Positions 1-5,468 of a stretch of DNA of 8,542 nucleotides are shown here, one piece after another. The DNA comes from Brevundimonas sp. (GTDB lineage Bacteria > Pseudomonadota > Alphaproteobacteria > Caulobacterales > Caulobacteraceae): the NCBI GenBank assembly GCA_022712235.1, contig JALAGW010000166.1, forward strand, positions 1 to 8,542, written 5' to 3'. Both the position numbers and the translations under genes were made by a program. The notes below the pieces were generated by a model. That model ran no database searches, had not been told where the DNA came from, and worked only from the letters and a program-made list of their open reading frames with translations. How positions within the stretch are numbered: position 1 is the first letter of the stretch; each line of letters begins with the position of its first letter.

Positions 1-296
1 ACCTTGATCTGACCGCTGACGTTGGAGACGGTGAAGCGGTTCAGGCCGACAGCCTGGGTCCATCCGCCGTTCTCGCCGCCGGGCGCAAAGCCCGCCGCCG
101 CATATTGCCGGCTGAGGTAGTCAATGACCTTCTGCTCGGCCGGGGTGGCGATGCCGCGCCCCTCGAAGCTGTCGTCCGACAGGACCTTGATGTCGTTCGA
201 GATGCCCGCCGCATCAAAGTCAGGGCTTTGGGCGACAGCGCCCGAAGCCAGCGAGGCGGCGAACAACAGGATGGCGGCAGACGACATCAAACGCAT
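1..296 (-). CDS. Exported M28-type zinc peptidase, N-terminal part only
   Basis: Only the first 98 codons are in the window; the gene continues past the left edge. The start is ATG at 296..294, preceded by GAGGGG eight bases upstream. That spacing favours it over the in-frame ATG three codons later. Residues 1-22 form a Sec signal peptide: an Arg near the N-terminus, a hydrophobic stretch of Ile, Leu, Phe and Ala, and a likely cut after AVA at residue 22. The mature start contains DIKVLSDDSFEGRGIATPAE, then a helix and AAGFAPGGENGGW. This is the typical N-terminal region of M28 aminopeptidase-like proteins, which precedes the two-zinc catalytic domain. The metal ligands (His, Asp, Glu, Asp, His in the family) lie outside the window, so activity cannot be judged. 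The likely role is removal of N-terminal residues from peptides in the periplasm or outside the cell. The family call rests on the N-terminal pattern alone. Confidence 0.72.
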   Translation of the reverse strand, partial: MRLMSSAAILLFAASLASGAVAQSPDFDAAGISNDIKVLSDDSFEGRGIATPAEQKVIDYLSRQYAAAGFAPGGENGGWTQAVGLNRFTVSNVSGQIK

Positions 297-384
297 GGAA
301 CAGACCCCTCAACAATTCAGAGGCCCGGACCCTAGAGGGCGAAATCCGTCGAGTCGATCCGACTTAGGTCCGGCCCCGGACACG

Positions 385-412
385 AAAAAACCCGCCGGAC
401 TGCTCCGGCGGG
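385..412 (-). terminator. Intrinsic terminator of the petABC operon
   Basis: Read on the minus strand, a perfect 9-bp GC-rich stem (CCCGCCGGA pairing with TCCGGCGGG, 4-base loop) is followed directly by six T residues. It begins 27 bases after the petC stop codon, the right place to end the cytochrome bc1 transcript. It also insulates the M28 peptidase gene that starts downstream on the same strand. The plus-strand reading has no T run, so it acts in one direction. The rest of the 297-439 gap has no ORF; it should hold the promoter of the peptidase gene, but I could not identify convincing -35 and -10 boxes. Confidence 0.92.
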
Positions 413-439
413 TCATCTCGTCTCGAAAGCGCATCACCC

Positions 440-1315
440 TTAGTGGGCGACGCCCTTCCAGATGCGGCGATAGCTGGCGTAGGTCACCCCTGCGAACAGC
501 AGCAGGAAGATGATGACGCCGAAGCCCATCTGCTTGCGCTCGGTCGCCTTGGGCTCGGAGGTCCAGGCGATGAAGGCGGCGACGTCCTTGGCCATCTGGT
601 CGACCGTGGCCTCGGTGCCGTCGTCATAGGTGACCTGACCGGCGCGCAGCGGCGCGGGCATGGCGATGAAACCGCCCGGAGGAGCGTGGCCCTCGCCTTC
701 CCAGAACGGGGTCAGGTCGCCGGCCATATAGGGGTTGTAGTGCTGGGCCGAGGTCATCTTCAGACCCTTGGGCGGCGTCACATAACCCGACAGCAGCGAG
801 TAGATGTAGTTGGCGCCGTCGTGACGGGCCTTGGCCATGACCGACAGGTCCGGCGGAGCCGCGCCGCCGTTGGCGGCGGCCGCCGCCGTGGCGTTCGGAT
901 AGGGCGACGGGAACTTGTCGGCGGTGGTGGCGTCGCGCATCAGCGCCTCGCCCGTCTCGCTGTCGATGTCCGCGACCTGCAGTTCCTTGGCCAGGGCCTT
1001 CACGACAGGGTTGTCGTTCGGGTTCGGATATTCCGGGTTCCAGAACGGGCCGTGCTTGTCGCCCAGATTGCGGAAGTGCACCAGATTCATGCTGTGGCAC
1101 GAAGCGCAGACTTCCCGATAGACCTTGTAGCCGCGCTGCAGCTGGCCCTGGTCATAGGTGCCGAACGGCCCCTCGAAGCTGAAGCCGCCGCTGCGCGGAT
1201 GCTTGGCGCCGCCGGCGGCCATCGCCGGAGCGGCGACGGCGACCAGGCCCAGGGCGGCCGTCAGAACGACCAGGGTTTTGCGGAAGGACACGGTTTTCTT
1301 CTCGTTGGAAATCAT
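440..1315 (-). CDS. petC: Cytochrome c1, heme-c subunit of the bc1 complex
   Basis: This 291-residue membrane-anchored c-type cytochrome carries electrons from the Rieske protein to soluble or membrane cytochrome c. Residues 1-33 are a Sec signal peptide (basic start, hydrophobic core, AMA cut site). The covalent heme motif is CASCH at 70-74, followed by SMNLVHFRNL. PPDLS is at 154-158, and the likely heme sixth ligand is Met219 in FIAMPAPL. A single C-terminal transmembrane helix spans about 264-281, followed by a basic cytoplasmic tail (YRRIWKG). ATG at 1315 lies five bases after the petB stop, with AGAAGG in the petB end as ribosome-binding site, so translational coupling is likely. The reading frame stays open far upstream inside petB, but only the segment from this ATG has a signal peptide and family similarity. 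An Ala-rich stretch (142-149) sits in a surface loop. The gene is last in the operon, before a strong terminator. It is separate from petB rather than fused as in Bradyrhizobium fbcH. Confidence 0.97.
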   Translation of the reverse strand: MISNEKKTVSFRKTLVVLTAALGLVAVAAPAMAAGGAKHPRSGGFSFEGPFGTYDQGQLQRGYKVYREVCASCHSMNLVHFRNLGDKHGPFWNPEYPNPNDNPVVKALAKELQVADIDSETGEALMRDATTADKFPSPYPNATAAAAANGGAAPPDLSVMAKARHDGANYIYSLLSGYVTPPKGLKMTSAQHYNPYMAGDLTPFWEGEGHAPPGGFIAMPAPLRAGQVTYDDGTEATVDQMAKDVAAFIAWTSEPKATERKQMGFGVIIFLLLFAGVTYASYRRIWKGVAH

Positions 1316-1320
1316 CGCGC

Positions 1321-2619
1321 TCAGCCCTTCTGCTCGGTGTCGCCCGACAGGACCGGCTCGGAAATCGTCGCCGGAACCGGCAGCGGCTTCTCGCGCAGGC
1401 CGAGCAACGGCATCAGCACCAGGAAGAAGATGAAGTAGTAGGCCGTGAACAGACGCGTCAGCCACAGGTAGGAGTTCAGCTGGCCGTCGATCAGGTTGAA
1501 GCTGGGCATGCCCGGAACGACCGGGGCGTCCGGCAGCTGACCGCCGCACCAGCCGAGGCCGAAGCAGACGAACAGGAAGATGATGAAGCAGGTGCGCATC
1601 GTCGGGCGGTAGCGCATCGAGCGCACCTTGGACGTGTCCAGCCAGGGCAGGACGAACAGCACGCCGATGGCGCCGAACATGGCCACCACGCCGCCGAACT
1701 TGTCGGGGATGGCGCGCAGGATGGCGTAGAAGGGCAGCATGTACCATTCGGGCACGATGTGCGCCGGGGTCTGCAGCGGGTTGGCCGGGATGTAGTTGTC
1801 GGCGTGGCCCAGGGCGTTCGGCTGATAGAAGACGAAGACCGAGAACAGGATCAGGAAGAGGATGATCGCAAAGCCGTCCTTGACCGTGAAGTACGGGTGG
1901 AAGGGCAGCATATCCTTCTTCTGGCGGTCCTTCGGGATCAGGATGCCGACCGGGTTGTTCTGACCGGCGGCGTGCAGGGCCCACAGGTGCAGCACCACGC
2001 AGCCGGCGATGACGAACGGCAGCAGGTAGTGCAGCGAGAAGAAGCGGTTCAGCGTGGCGTTGTCGATCGCCGGGCCGCCGCGCAGCCAGATCAGGATCGG
2101 CTCGCCGAGAACCGGGATGGCGCCGATCAGGTTGGTGATGACCTCAGCGCCCCAGAAGGACATCTGGCCCCAGGGCAGGACGTAGCCCAGGAAGGCCGTG
2201 GCGATCATCAGGAAGAAGATGACGCAGCCGACGATCCAGATCATCTCGCGCGGCGCCTTGTAGGAGCCATAGTAGAGACCGCGCAGCATGTGCAGGTAGG
2301 CGGCGATGAAGAACATCGACGCGCCGTTGGCGTGCACATAGCGGATCAGCCAGCCGCCGTTGACGTCGCGCATGATGCGCTCGACCGACTCGAAGGCCAG
2401 GGCCGTGTTCGGCGTATAGTGCATGGCCAGAACGATGCCGGTGATGATCTGGGTCATCAGGCACAGGGCCAGGATGCCGCCGAAGGTCCACCAGTAGTTC
2501 AGGTTACGGGGGGTCGGCAGGTTGGCGTAGTCCATGCCGAAACGGATGATCGGCAGGCGGGTGTCCATCCACCGCTCAATCGCGGTCTTGGGGACGTAGG
2601 TGGATTCGTGATCGCTCAT
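1321..2619 (-). CDS. petB: Cytochrome b subunit of the bc1 complex
   Basis: At 432 residues this has the usual length for alphaproteobacterial cytochrome b, with the N-terminal b/b6 and C-terminal domains both present. It is the integral inner-membrane subunit that binds two b hemes and both quinone sites (Qo oxidises ubiquinol, Qi reduces quinone). The four heme-ligand histidines are H96 and H110 in one helix and H197 and H211 in another, each pair 14 apart as the fold needs. Qo-site motifs are intact: GYVLPWGQMSFWGA (145-158) and PEWY (290-293). About eight hydrophobic helices can be seen, for example around 42-66, 98-115, 126-148, 193-214, 249-266, 310-326, 342-358 and 385-406. ATG at 2619 follows AGAGGA with a short spacer and lies 17 bases after the petA stop. 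The gene is also called fbcB or cytB. No key residue is missing. Confidence 0.98.
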   Translation of the reverse strand: MSDHESTYVPKTAIERWMDTRLPIIRFGMDYANLPTPRNLNYWWTFGGILALCLMTQIITGIVLAMHYTPNTALAFESVERIMRDVNGGWLIRYVHANGASMFFIAAYLHMLRGLYYGSYKAPREMIWIVGCVIFFLMIATAFLGYVLPWGQMSFWGAEVITNLIGAIPVLGEPILIWLRGGPAIDNATLNRFFSLHYLLPFVIAGCVVLHLWALHAAGQNNPVGILIPKDRQKKDMLPFHPYFTVKDGFAIILFLILFSVFVFYQPNALGHADNYIPANPLQTPAHIVPEWYMLPFYAILRAIPDKFGGVVAMFGAIGVLFVLPWLDTSKVRSMRYRPTMRTCFIIFLFVCFGLGWCGGQLPDAPVVPGMPSFNLIDGQLNSYLWLTRLFTAYYFIFFLVLMPLLGLREKPLPVPATISEPVLSGDTEQKG

Positions 2620-2636
2620 GGGTCCTCTGTCCGTCC

Positions 2637-3197
2637 TCAGCCGATCTTCACGCGGGTGTCGGATACGTAGTCGTAGTTCGGCACCACCAGGTTCTTGGGC
2701 GCCGGTCCCTTACGGATACGGCCCGAGGCGTCGTAGTGAGAGCCGTGGCAGGGGCAGAACCAGCCGCCGTAGTCGCCCGAACCGAAGGTCGGCACGCAGC
2801 CCAGGTGGGTGCAGGAGCCGATGACGACGAGATACTTCTCGTGGCCGGGCTTGGTGCGCTCGGCGTCGGTTTGCGGTTCCTTCAGGTCCGAGGCGTGGTC
2901 GTCGGCGATGACGCGCTTCAGCTCGGCCGGGGTGCGGTAGCGCACGAAGACCGGCTTGCCCTGCCACTTGATGACGACCTGCTGGCCTTCCTGAACCTTG
3001 GTCAGATCGAATTCGATCGACGCCAGGGCTAGGGTGTCGGCGGCGGGGTTCATCTGGTTGATCAGGGGCCAGGCCACCATCACGCCCGCACCGACCGCGG
3101 CGGCGCCGGCGGCGATGTGGATGAAATCGCGGCGGGTGGCGTCGCCGCCCCCGTGTTGGCCCTCGGGCCCTTCAGCATTCACGACCGATTCGGCCAC
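2637..3197 (-). CDS. petA: Rieske iron-sulfur subunit of the bc1 complex
   Basis: This 186-residue protein carries the 2Fe-2S cluster that takes the first electron from ubiquinol at the Qo site and moves it to cytochrome c1. Both cluster boxes are present: CTHLGC at 129-134 and CPCHGSH at 148-154. Ligands are C129, H131, C148 and H151, and C134 with C150 form the usual disulfide. The N-terminus has a twin-arginine motif, TRRDF (21-25), before a hydrophobic helix (about 26-45). In this family the helix is kept as a membrane anchor after Tat export. I chose GTG at 3197 because GAGGTG lies five bases upstream and it gives a normal N-terminus. A start further upstream would add an Arg-rich stretch not typical of the family. 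It is the first gene of the operon and is divergent from trmL. Confidence 0.96.
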   Translation of the reverse strand: MAESVVNAEGPEGQHGGGDATRRDFIHIAAGAAAVGAGVMVAWPLINQMNPAADTLALASIEFDLTKVQEGQQVVIKWQGKPVFVRYRTPAELKRVIADDHASDLKEPQTDAERTKPGHEKYLVVIGSCTHLGCVPTFGSGDYGGWFCPCHGSHYDASGRIRKGPAPKNLVVPNYDYVSDTRVKIG

Positions 3198-3201
3198 GCT
3201 C

Positions 3202-3252
3202 TCACCTCTGCACTCCCGATCGCCCGCCCCGAAAGGGGTTAGTCGTCGGCAT
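3202..3252 (-). promoter_or_regulatory. Possible 16-codon leader ORF ahead of petA
   Basis: In the petA 5' region, an ATG (3252..3250) preceded by AGGGA seven bases upstream opens a 16-residue ORF, MPTTNPFRGGRSGVQR. Its TGA at 3204..3202 lies inside the petA ribosome-binding site, four bases before the petA GTG. Translation of such an ORF could couple to or tune petA initiation. A small hairpin (CCCC, TTTC loop, GGGG; 3227-3238) sits within it. Short ORFs arise easily by chance in GC-rich DNA, and I see no conserved or regulatory amino-acid pattern, so this is only a candidate. Confidence 0.2.
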
Positions 3253-3293
3253 GGATCGTCCCTGCGGAACGGCAGAAGATGCCTGCGGCCCAT

Positions 3294-3301
3294 GTTCTAC
3301 C
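3294..3301 (-). promoter_or_regulatory. Weak candidate -10 element for petABC
   Basis: The minus strand reads GGTAGAAC here, one mismatch from the Caulobacter housekeeping -10 consensus GCTANAWC. It would give a petA leader of roughly 90 bases. No -35 with proper spacing is visible: the nearest TTG-type hexamers are too close or too far. The call is therefore tentative. Confidence 0.22.
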
Positions 3302-3328
3302 GCATTCCACGCAAGCTGCTGACACAAC

Positions 3329-3345
3329 TTGCGAAACGGTCGCAA
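3329..3345. promoter_or_regulatory. Palindromic candidate operator between petA and trmL
   Basis: A perfect inverted repeat, TTGCGA-AACGG-TCGCAA, lies in the divergent petA-trmL spacer, 132 bases from the petA start and 47 bases from the trmL start. A 5-bp stem (CGGTC at 3337-3341, GACCG at 3350-3354) overlaps its right arm. Six-base arms around a five-base spacer are a common shape for a dimeric regulator site. I cannot assign it to a known regulator, and chance occurrence is possible. The remaining spacer (3198-3391) is otherwise free of a clear gene. Confidence 0.35.
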
Positions 3346-3391
3346 CAAAGACCGCGACAAGACCCCGCCCCGCGCGTATGACGGCCTTAGA

Positions 3392-3847
3392 ATGCGTCTC
3401 GCCCTTTTTCAACCTGACATCCCGCAGAATGTGGGCGCCTGCATCCGCCAGAGCGCCTGTTTCGGCGTCGAATTGCACGTCATCGAGCCGACGGGCTTCC
3501 GTTTCGACGACCGCGCCGTGAAGCGCGCGGCCCTGGATTACGGCCCGCTCAGCCACATGACCCGCCATGCGGACTGGGAGGCTTTCCAGCGCGACCGTGC
3601 GCCGGGGCGGCTGGTGCTGTTCACCACCAAGGGCGCCACGCCCCTGCCCGAATTCGAATTCCGGCCCGATGATGTTCTGCTGTTCGGCAAGGAAAGCGCC
3701 GGCGCGCCGGATTACGTCCACGCCGCCGCCGACGCCCGGGTCTTCATCCCCATCCGCGCCGAGACACGCTCGCTGAACCTGTCGGTCAGCGCCGGCATCG
3801 CCCTGTGGGAAGGTCTGAGGCAGTTGGGCGGGCTGCCCAGCCGCTAG
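3392..3847 (+). CDS. trmL: tRNA (cytidine/uridine-34 2'-O)-methyltransferase
   Basis: This 151-residue cytoplasmic SPOUT-class enzyme uses S-adenosylmethionine to methylate the ribose of the wobble base of tRNA(Leu) isoacceptors. Its length is that of E. coli TrmL. The order of motifs fits the family: LFQPDIPQNVGACIRQSACF (5-24) with the conserved Asn and Arg, IEPTGFRFDD (31-40), TTKGATPLPEF (78-88), then the knot-forming LLFGKESAGAP (96-106) and IPIRAETRSLNLSVSAGIAL (119-138). ATG at 3392 matches the family N-terminus. Upstream in-frame codons offer only a TTG at 3329 that lies inside a palindrome and would add a basic tail. No good ribosome-binding site precedes the ATG, so initiation may be weak or near-leaderless. 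The gene is divergent from petA and convergent with the dipeptidase gene, so it probably forms a single-gene transcript. Confidence 0.94.
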   Translation: MRLALFQPDIPQNVGACIRQSACFGVELHVIEPTGFRFDDRAVKRAALDYGPLSHMTRHADWEAFQRDRAPGRLVLFTTKGATPLPEFEFRPDDVLLFGKESAGAPDYVHAAADARVFIPIRAETRSLNLSVSAGIALWEGLRQLGGLPSR

Positions 3848-3850
3848 CCA

Positions 3851-4023
3851 CCCTCTCCCGGCGGGAGAGGGCTTGAGCCTCCAAGAGCGAAGCGATTGGT
3901 CAGGCGAAAGGGTGAGGGGCTGCGATATCAGTCGGCGTGAGCCGCAGCGCGACGGCTTGCGCCGACGGATGCCCACGCCCCTCATCCGGCCCTTCGGGCC
4001 ACCTTCTCCCATTGGGAGAAGGG
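3851..4023. repeat. REP/MITE-like composite palindromic repeat
   Basis: Nearly the whole convergent gap between trmL and the dipeptidase gene is palindromic. Left end: a 9-bp hairpin with a 3-base loop, CCCTCTCCC-GGC-GGGAGAGGG (3851-3871), then GGGTGAGGGG (3910-3919). Centre: GTCGGCG (3931-3937) pairs with CGCCGAC (3960-3966) and, after a symmetric TG/TG internal loop, AGCCG pairs with CGGCT. Right end: CCCCTCAT (3978-3985), mirroring the left GTGAGGGG with one mismatch, then GGCCC-TTC-GGGCC (3988-4000) and the 9-bp hairpin CCTTCTCCC-ATT-GGGAGAAGG (4002-4022). Two related half-elements thus face each other. From memory, similar CCTTCTCCC/GGGAGAAGG units are common in intergenic gaps of Caulobacteraceae and other alphaproteobacteria. 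There is no transposase. The hairpins lack long T runs but may still help end both converging transcripts. The bases left over, 3848-3850 and 4024-4054, hold nothing recognisable. Confidence 0.85.
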
Positions 4024-4054
4024 ACACGTAAGGCGAAGCCCTTCTGGAGTTCCC

Positions 4055-5329
4055 CTACTCCGGCGCGCCGTCGTTCGGCAGTTGGGTCAGGTTCGGCCGC
4101 TCGCCGCGCTGGGCCGTCGCGGCGCGTTCGACCGCGCGCATGGTGCGCAGCAGGTTTTCACCCGAAATCTTGCGGATGTCGGCCTCGGACCAGCCGCGAC
4201 GCATCAGCTCGGCCAGGATGCGCGGATAGGCCTCCACGCTCTCCACGCCCTCGGGCAGGCTGTCGACGCCGTCGAAGTCGCCGCCCAGGCCGACGTGGTC
4301 GATGCCCGCCACATCGCGCACGTGCTGAATATGCGCCACGACGTCGTCCAGCGTGGCCCTGGGCGCGGGGTTAGCGGCGGTCCAGGCCTCCATGCCCGCC
4401 TTTACCGCATCCGGATCGCCGGGGTTCAGGGCCGACAGCCGCGACATCTCGGCCGAACGCGCCGCGCCCGACGCCCGCACGGCCTCGCTGATAAAGCCCG
4501 GCACGAAGGTCACCATGACGATGCCGCCGTTGGCCGGCATCTGCCGCAGCACGGCGTCCGGCACGTTGCGCGGGTGGCCCGTCACGGCGCGCGCCGACGA
4601 GTGCGAGAAGATGACCGGGGCGGTCGAGACGCGGATGGCGTCGGTCATGGTCTCTTCCGAGACGTGGCTCAGGTCCACCATCATGCCGATGCGGTTCATC
4701 TCCTTGACCACCTGCTCGCCGAAGGGCGACAGGCCGCCCCACTTGGGCGCGTCGGTGGCGCTGTCGGCCCAGGTCGTGGTCCTCGAGTGGGTCAGCGTCA
4801 TATAGCGGGCGCCGGAATCATAGAACTCGCGCAGCAGGCCCAGGGAATCGTCGATCGAATAGCCCCCCTCCATGCCGATCAGGCTGGCGATGCGGCCGGC
4901 CTTGTGGATGCGGACGATGTCGTCGGCGGTGGTGGCGATCTCGAACACCGAGGGGTAGGCGGCGGCGATGCGCTTGACGGTGTCGATCTGCTCGAAGGTG
5001 GCCTTGGCGGCCTCGACCGGCTCCAGGCTGGCGGGGACATAGACCGACCAGAACTGGGCCCCCACGCCGCCGGCGCGCAGGCGCGGAATGTCGGTATGGA
5101 GGCGCGTCGTCGTCGCCAGATTGGTCGCCAGATCAACGCGATAGGGATCGTTTCCGAAGCCCTGACGCAGAGCCCAGGGCAGGTCGTTGTGGCCGTCGAT
5201 CAGAGGGGTGCGACGCAGGATCTGCATCACCCGCTCCTGCCCGGCCGCATCGGCTGCCTGTGATTGAGCCAAGGCGGGTCCGCTGAGGACGGCGAACGAA
5301 ACGGCGGCGAGCAAGGCGGTGCGGATCAT
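4055..5329 (-). CDS. Exported M19 membrane-dipeptidase-type peptidase
   Basis: This 424-residue relative of renal dipeptidase is a two-zinc hydrolase that cuts dipeptides, including some with a D-residue at the C-terminal side. The signal peptide is residues 1-21, with a cut after ALA. Matched to human DPEP1, the metal ligands appear intact: H47 and D49 in DGHND, bridging E154 in MEGG, H222 in LSHVS and H243 in FSHSSA. The catalytic His is H181 in TLTHS, exactly 27 residues after E154 as in the human enzyme, and the substrate-side Asp lies in GGDFDG (349-354). The position after EGG is Tyr157, where the human protein has His. ATG at 5329 follows AGGGGG six bases upstream, and the open frame further upstream lacks a signal peptide. 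The protein is expected in the periplasm or, if further processed, at the outer surface. It lies opposite to and between trmL and hemF; peptide scavenging or wall-peptide turnover is inferred. The exact substrate is unknown. Confidence 0.93.
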   Translation of the reverse strand: MIRTALLAAVSFAVLSGPALAQSQAADAAGQERVMQILRRTPLIDGHNDLPWALRQGFGNDPYRVDLATNLATTTRLHTDIPRLRAGGVGAQFWSVYVPASLEPVEAAKATFEQIDTVKRIAAAYPSVFEIATTADDIVRIHKAGRIASLIGMEGGYSIDDSLGLLREFYDSGARYMTLTHSRTTTWADSATDAPKWGGLSPFGEQVVKEMNRIGMMVDLSHVSEETMTDAIRVSTAPVIFSHSSARAVTGHPRNVPDAVLRQMPANGGIVMVTFVPGFISEAVRASGAARSAEMSRLSALNPGDPDAVKAGMEAWTAANPAPRATLDDVVAHIQHVRDVAGIDHVGLGGDFDGVDSLPEGVESVEAYPRILAELMRRGWSEADIRKISGENLLRTMRAVERAATAQRGERPNLTQLPNDGAPE

Positions 5330-5390
5330 GGTTTCCCCCTGAATACTGAACGGCCACGCTGGCACAGGCGGCGGCCTATGGGAACCAGGT

Positions 5391-5404
5391 CTGATCTGGA
5401 TCAA
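5391..5404. promoter_or_regulatory. FNR/FixK-type (FnrL) binding box upstream of hemF
   Basis: CTGATCTGGATCAA matches the alphaproteobacterial FNR/FixK/FnrL consensus TTGAT-N4-ATCAA at nine of ten defined bases. It lies 64 bases before the hemF ATG and 61 bases before the dipeptidase ATG. A centre at -41.5 would put a hemF start site near 5439, giving a leader of about 30 bases, a class II activator layout. On the other strand the box reads TTGATC and could overlap a dipeptidase -35 element (a weak CATAGG follows after 18 bases), which would fit repression. Control of heme genes by this regulator family under low oxygen is well known. The regulator itself is not in the window. The rest of 5330-5468 shows no other feature. 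Confidence 0.7.
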
Positions 5405-5468
5405 GGCCCGCTTTCGCCGTGGGGGGCATGAAGCGCGCATCCCGCCCTGTTCACAAAGGCCGTCCGTC

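Noticed and set aside
443..1438. A long plus-strand ORF antisense to petC.
   Set aside because: It is a GC-rich shadow: low-complexity Gly/Arg/Val composition, no ribosome-binding site of note, and it lies opposite a clear cytochrome c1 gene.
1316..1984. An open minus-strand frame extending petC upstream to give a 514-codon ORF.
   Set aside because: This part overlaps petB in another frame. It is rich in Arg, Pro and Ala and has no family pattern, while the signal peptide and normal start lie at 1315.
1759..2670. A 303-codon plus-strand ORF antisense to petB.
   Set aside because: It is dominated by Asp, Gln, Val and Arg from the reverse of hydrophobic codons and resembles no protein family. 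It is a shadow of petB.
3227..3238. The CCCC-GAAA-GGGG hairpin before petA as a terminator or riboswitch.
   Set aside because: It has only four base pairs, no T run on either strand, and no further conserved aptamer-like structure around it.
3851..4023. A CRISPR array or a structured small RNA as explanation for the hairpin-rich gap.
   Set aside because: There are no regularly spaced direct repeats with unique spacers. The units are inverted hairpins typical of REP-like repeats, and no promoter for an RNA gene is visible.
3239..4027. A 262-codon minus-strand ORF across trmL and the repeat.
   Set aside because: It translates the repeat and the antisense of trmL and has no family resemblance. 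The plus strand carries a complete TrmL.
4082..5263. A 393-codon plus-strand ORF opposite the dipeptidase gene.
   Set aside because: It is His-, Gly- and Arg-rich shadow sequence with no recognisable motif. The minus-strand gene has all the M19 catalytic residues.
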